Shown here piece after piece: positions 13,000 to 15,060 of a stretch of DNA of 15,060 nt (position 1 is the first letter of the stretch; each line of letters opens with the position of its first letter). The position numbers and the translations under genes are program-made. The notes under the pieces are model-generated. The model was not told the DNA's origin and did no database searches. It saw only the letters and a list, made by a program, of their open reading frames with translations. The stretch comes from a bacterium (GTDB lineage: Bacteria; Chloroflexota; Limnocylindria; Limnocylindrales; Limnocylindraceae): the NCBI GenBank assembly GCA_009919365.1, contig RGBZ01000011.1, positions 1-15,060 on the forward strand. Direction: 5' to 3'.

Positions 13000-14271
13000 A
13001 TGAGTGCAGGCGACGCGCCACTGCGCGTCTCAAGGGCGGCGGCCCGCCGCTTCCTCGCCGAGCGCCACCTGCTCCTCCCGCCGCGACAGCTCCCCGCAAG
13101 CAAGGGTTCGGTGCTGGCTCTGGTTGAACGGCTCGGCTCCCTGCAATTCGATCCGGTTGACCTCGCGGGGCGCAGCCACGAGATCGTCTGCCACGCCCGC
13201 ATCGACGGGTTTGAGCCGCGCTGGGTGGACGAGCTTCTCTATGCCAAGGTTCCCGCCCACCGCGCGCTGGTGGAGCAGTACAACGGCGTGTTGGTCATTG
13301 TGCCCACCAGTGAACTCGCTTATTACCGCCGCCCCGCCGACAAGCGACGTGAGCGGTACTGGCGCGACGGTACCTACAAGCGACTGAAGCCGTGGGCCGA
13401 CACGATCATGGCGCGCATCACCGTCGAGGGGCCGCTCAGCGCCGCCGACTTCGGCCCGTCAAAGTCTGTTGCCTGGTCGTGGGGGCAAACTCCCGCCTAT
13501 CGCGCCGCCCTCGAAATGCTGCAGCTCGCAGGGCTACTGCACCTCGCCCGCCTCGACGGTTCGCGCCGCTGGTTCGACCTTGCCGAACGACTGATTCCGA
13601 GCAACGTGTTGGAGCGCCGCGTCAGCGAAGAGGAGCAGATCGAGCACACCTTCTTGGCGCGGCACCGTGACCTTGGGCTCGCCTCCGCAAACGGTGTTTG
13701 GGTCCAGACCGACTGGCCGTTGAAGCGTAAGGAGTTGGTGCGCCGACTAACGGAACGCGGTGCGCTGCTGAACATCGAGATTGACGGGCTTCCGGGACCG
13801 TGGCGAATTCCTGGCGGCGAGCGCTTCGCACTTGAGGCGGCCATGCGTGCAACAGCAGGCACGCGACCGGTCGCCGCTGACCCAAACGCCGTCACGCTCC
13901 TCTCGCCACTCGATCCGCTCATCCACGACCGCAAGCGCCTTGAGACGCTCTACAACTTCCATTACCGCTGGGAGATCTACACGCCAGAGAAGCGCCGCGT
14001 GTATGGGCCGTACGTGATGCCGATCCACGCAGGCGACGCCATCGTTGGGCGCATACAACTCCGACGCATCAAGGAGACGGGGGGCATGACGATCGACGGG
14101 CTCTGGTGGGAGCGTGGGGCAAAGCCGGCGCGCCACATCTCTGGGTTGGCAGGGGCGATTGCCGCACACCAGCGACTACTTGGAGCAACGAGTGGTCAGA
14201 TGCCGAAAGAGATTGCTGACCGAAGTGATGGGCGGCAGCTCTTCAAGGCGCTACGCAAGGTCGCCGGCTAG
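13000..14271 (+). CDS. YcaQ/AlkX-type DNA glycosylase (winged-helix HTH_42 family)
   Basis: A 423-residue cytoplasmic protein of the winged-helix HTH_42 family, to which AlkZ and E. coli YcaQ (AlkX) belong; these excise bulky alkylated bases and unhook DNA interstrand crosslinks. The diagnostic segment is GSLQFDPVDLAGRSHEIVCHARI (starting near residue 46): LQFD gives the Q-x-D motif (Gln49, Asp51) of the YcaQ/AlkX branch, as opposed to Q-x-Q in AlkZ, followed by the conserved RSH. Later blocks such as WVDELLY and LLSPLDPLIHDRKRLETLY also match the family, the last resembling its 'sPfD.l..dR.r...lf'. An in-frame TTG lies at 12973, but the ATG at 13000, one base after the upstream stop, is the better start. 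No strong ribosome binding site, so translation may depend on the broken upstream gene. Its stop shares CTAG with livF. Confidence 0.83.
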   Translation: MSAGDAPLRVSRAAARRFLAERHLLLPPRQLPASKGSVLALVERLGSLQFDPVDLAGRSHEIVCHARIDGFEPRWVDELLYAKVPAHRALVEQYNGVLVIVPTSELAYYRRPADKRRERYWRDGTYKRLKPWADTIMARITVEGPLSAADFGPSKSVAWSWGQTPAYRAALEMLQLAGLLHLARLDGSRRWFDLAERLIPSNVLERRVSEEEQIEHTFLARHRDLGLASANGVWVQTDWPLKRKELVRRLTERGALLNIEIDGLPGPWRIPGGERFALEAAMRATAGTRPVAADPNAVTLLSPLDPLIHDRKRLETLYNFHYRWEIYTPEKRRVYGPYVMPIHAGDAIVGRIQLRRIKETGGMTIDGLWWERGAKPARHISGLAGAIAAHQRLLGATSGQMPKEIADRSDGRQLFKALRKVAG

Positions 14272-14981
14272 ACGCCGAGATAGGCCTCGCGAACCTTCGG
14301 GTTCTTCGCCAACTTGGCGCAGCTGTCTTCGAGGGTAACTTCGCCAATCTGCAAGATGTATCCGCGCTTTGCAATGCCTAGCGCCATCATGGCGTTCTGC
14401 TCAACAAGCAGCACTGCGGTGCCGCGAGAGTTGATCTCGGTGATGATGTCGAAGATCTGCTCTACCAAGATTGGTGCAAGGCCCATTGATGGCTCGTCTA
14501 GGAGAAGAATCTTAGGCTGCGCCATGAGCGCACGGCCGATGGCGAGCATCTGCTGTTCACCACCCGACATGGTGCCGGCGGCCTGACTTTCGCGCTCCTT
14601 CAAGCGCGGGAAGAGATCGAACACCTTCTTGAAGTCCTTCTGCACGTCGGCGCCAGACTTGCGGAGGAAGGCGCCCATCTCAAGATTCTCGCGCACCGAC
14701 ATACGGGCGAATACGCGGCGACCCTCGGGGCTATGCCCAACGCCAAGGCGCACGATCTCATGTGGCTCCGCTTTCTCAATGGACTTGCCCTTCAACTTGA
14801 TGCTTCCCGAACGGGCGCGTTCGAGTCCGGAGATGGTTCGTAGGGTCGTCGTCTTTCCAGCACCATTCGAGCCAATGAGCGTGACGATCTCGCCCTCTTC
14901 GACCGTCAGTGAGACGCCGCGCAGGGCGTGCACCGCTCCGTAGTACGTGTGCACATCGTTCAGCTCAAGTAGTGGTGCCAT
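14268..14981 (-). CDS. livF: Branched-chain amino acid ABC transporter ATP-binding protein LivF
   Basis: One of the paired ATPases of a HAAT-family importer (leucine/isoleucine/valine, or related substrates such as amides or urea). The 237-residue protein has normal LivF length. Motifs are Walker A GSNGAGKTT (37-45), a LivF-typical SPEGRRVFARMSVRENLEMG block, the signature MSGGEQQML, Walker B ILLLDEPSMGLAP, and VLLVEQNA in place of a histidine H-loop, as usual for LivF. It ends NPKVREAYLGV. AGGAG seven bases before the ATG fixes the start. livG lies 13 bases upstream on the same strand. The stop overlaps that of the convergent glycosylase gene through CTAG (14268-14271). Substrate cannot be assigned from the ATPase alone. 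Confidence 0.94.
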   Translation of the reverse strand: MAPLLELNDVHTYYGAVHALRGVSLTVEEGEIVTLIGSNGAGKTTTLRTISGLERARSGSIKLKGKSIEKAEPHEIVRLGVGHSPEGRRVFARMSVRENLEMGAFLRKSGADVQKDFKKVFDLFPRLKERESQAAGTMSGGEQQMLAIGRALMAQPKILLLDEPSMGLAPILVEQIFDIITEINSRGTAVLLVEQNAMMALGIAKRGYILQIGEVTLEDSCAKLAKNPKVREAYLGV

Positions 14982-14988
14982 TGACCTA

Positions 14989-14993
14989 CTCCT
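14989..14993 (-). promoter_or_regulatory. Shine-Dalgarno of livF
   Basis: AGGAG on the minus strand, seven bases before the livF ATG, lying within the 13-base gap after the livG stop. Confidence 0.7.
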
Positions 14994-14994
14994 C

Positions 14995-15060
14995 TCAGTG
15001 TCCCGAAGCGGCGCCGCGGCCGAGATAGGCCTCGATCACCTTCGGGTTGGTGCGGATCGC
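14995..15060 (-). CDS. livG: C-terminal end of a branched-chain amino acid ABC transporter ATPase LivG, partial
   Basis: The last 21 codons of a minus-strand gene whose body lies beyond the right edge. The visible residues, including NPKVIEAYLGRG, match the conserved end of LivG-type ATPases (D/N-P-x-V-I-x-A-Y-L-G), and its stop (14997-14995) is 13 bases before livF. The livG-livF order is the standard one. Only the tail is visible, so identification leans on this motif and context. Confidence 0.78.
   Translation of the reverse strand, partial: AIRTNPKVIEAYLGRGAASGH

Noticed and set aside
1..15060. CRISPR arrays, tRNA or rRNA genes, insertion sequences
   Set aside because: No regularly spaced repeats, cloverleaf-like blocks, transposase motifs or terminal inverted repeats were seen by eye.

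Overview
The window holds 17 protein-coding loci (14 complete, one broken, one cut at each edge) and no RNA genes, CRISPR arrays or insertion sequences that I can see. Sequence is moderately GC-rich. The OpcA protein next to Pgl, several probably leaderless genes and a SipW/TasA-type secretion cassette point to an actinobacterial or Chloroflexota-like (monoderm-type) bacterium; I cannot place it more exactly. Packing is tight: four same-strand junctions overlap by 4 bases (three ATGA, one TTGA if an alternative start is used), two convergent pairs share the palindrome CTAG as their stop codons, and no gene-free stretch exceeds 171 bases.

Region 1 (1-2629, + strand): opcA (5' end outside the window), pgl and a membrane glycosyltransferase of the GT-C type, coupled by ATGA overlaps. 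The first two belong to the oxidative pentose phosphate pathway; the third is an unrelated passenger in the same transcript.

Region 2 (2616-4845, - strand): a three-gene cassette, read as TasA/camelysin-like secreted protein, SipW-like signal peptidase carrying an extra C-terminal beta-rich domain, and a secreted LamG/lectin-fold protein. It has its own candidate promoter and ATGA overlaps. This is the most unusual part of the window and looks like a surface-fibre or adhesion system.

Region 3 (4984-10417, - strand): the high-affinity phosphate operon pstS-pstC-pstA-pstB, followed not by phoU but by an orphan lipoprotein solute-binding protein. A 15-bp perfect hairpin separates pstS from pstC, and four 11-base-period units resembling a PHO box lie upstream of pstS.

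Region 4 (10562-14271): thymidine kinase (tdk, +), a DMT/EamA permease (-), a divergent second EamA permease (+) broken by an internal deletion and frameshift, and a YcaQ/AlkX-type DNA glycosylase (+) starting one base after it. The start codons of the first three sit 6-7 bases after a TAnnnT box with no Shine-Dalgarno, which suggests leaderless mRNAs.

Region 5 (14268-15060, - strand): livF and the last 21 codons of livG, ATPases of a branched-chain amino acid type ABC importer whose other genes lie beyond the right edge.
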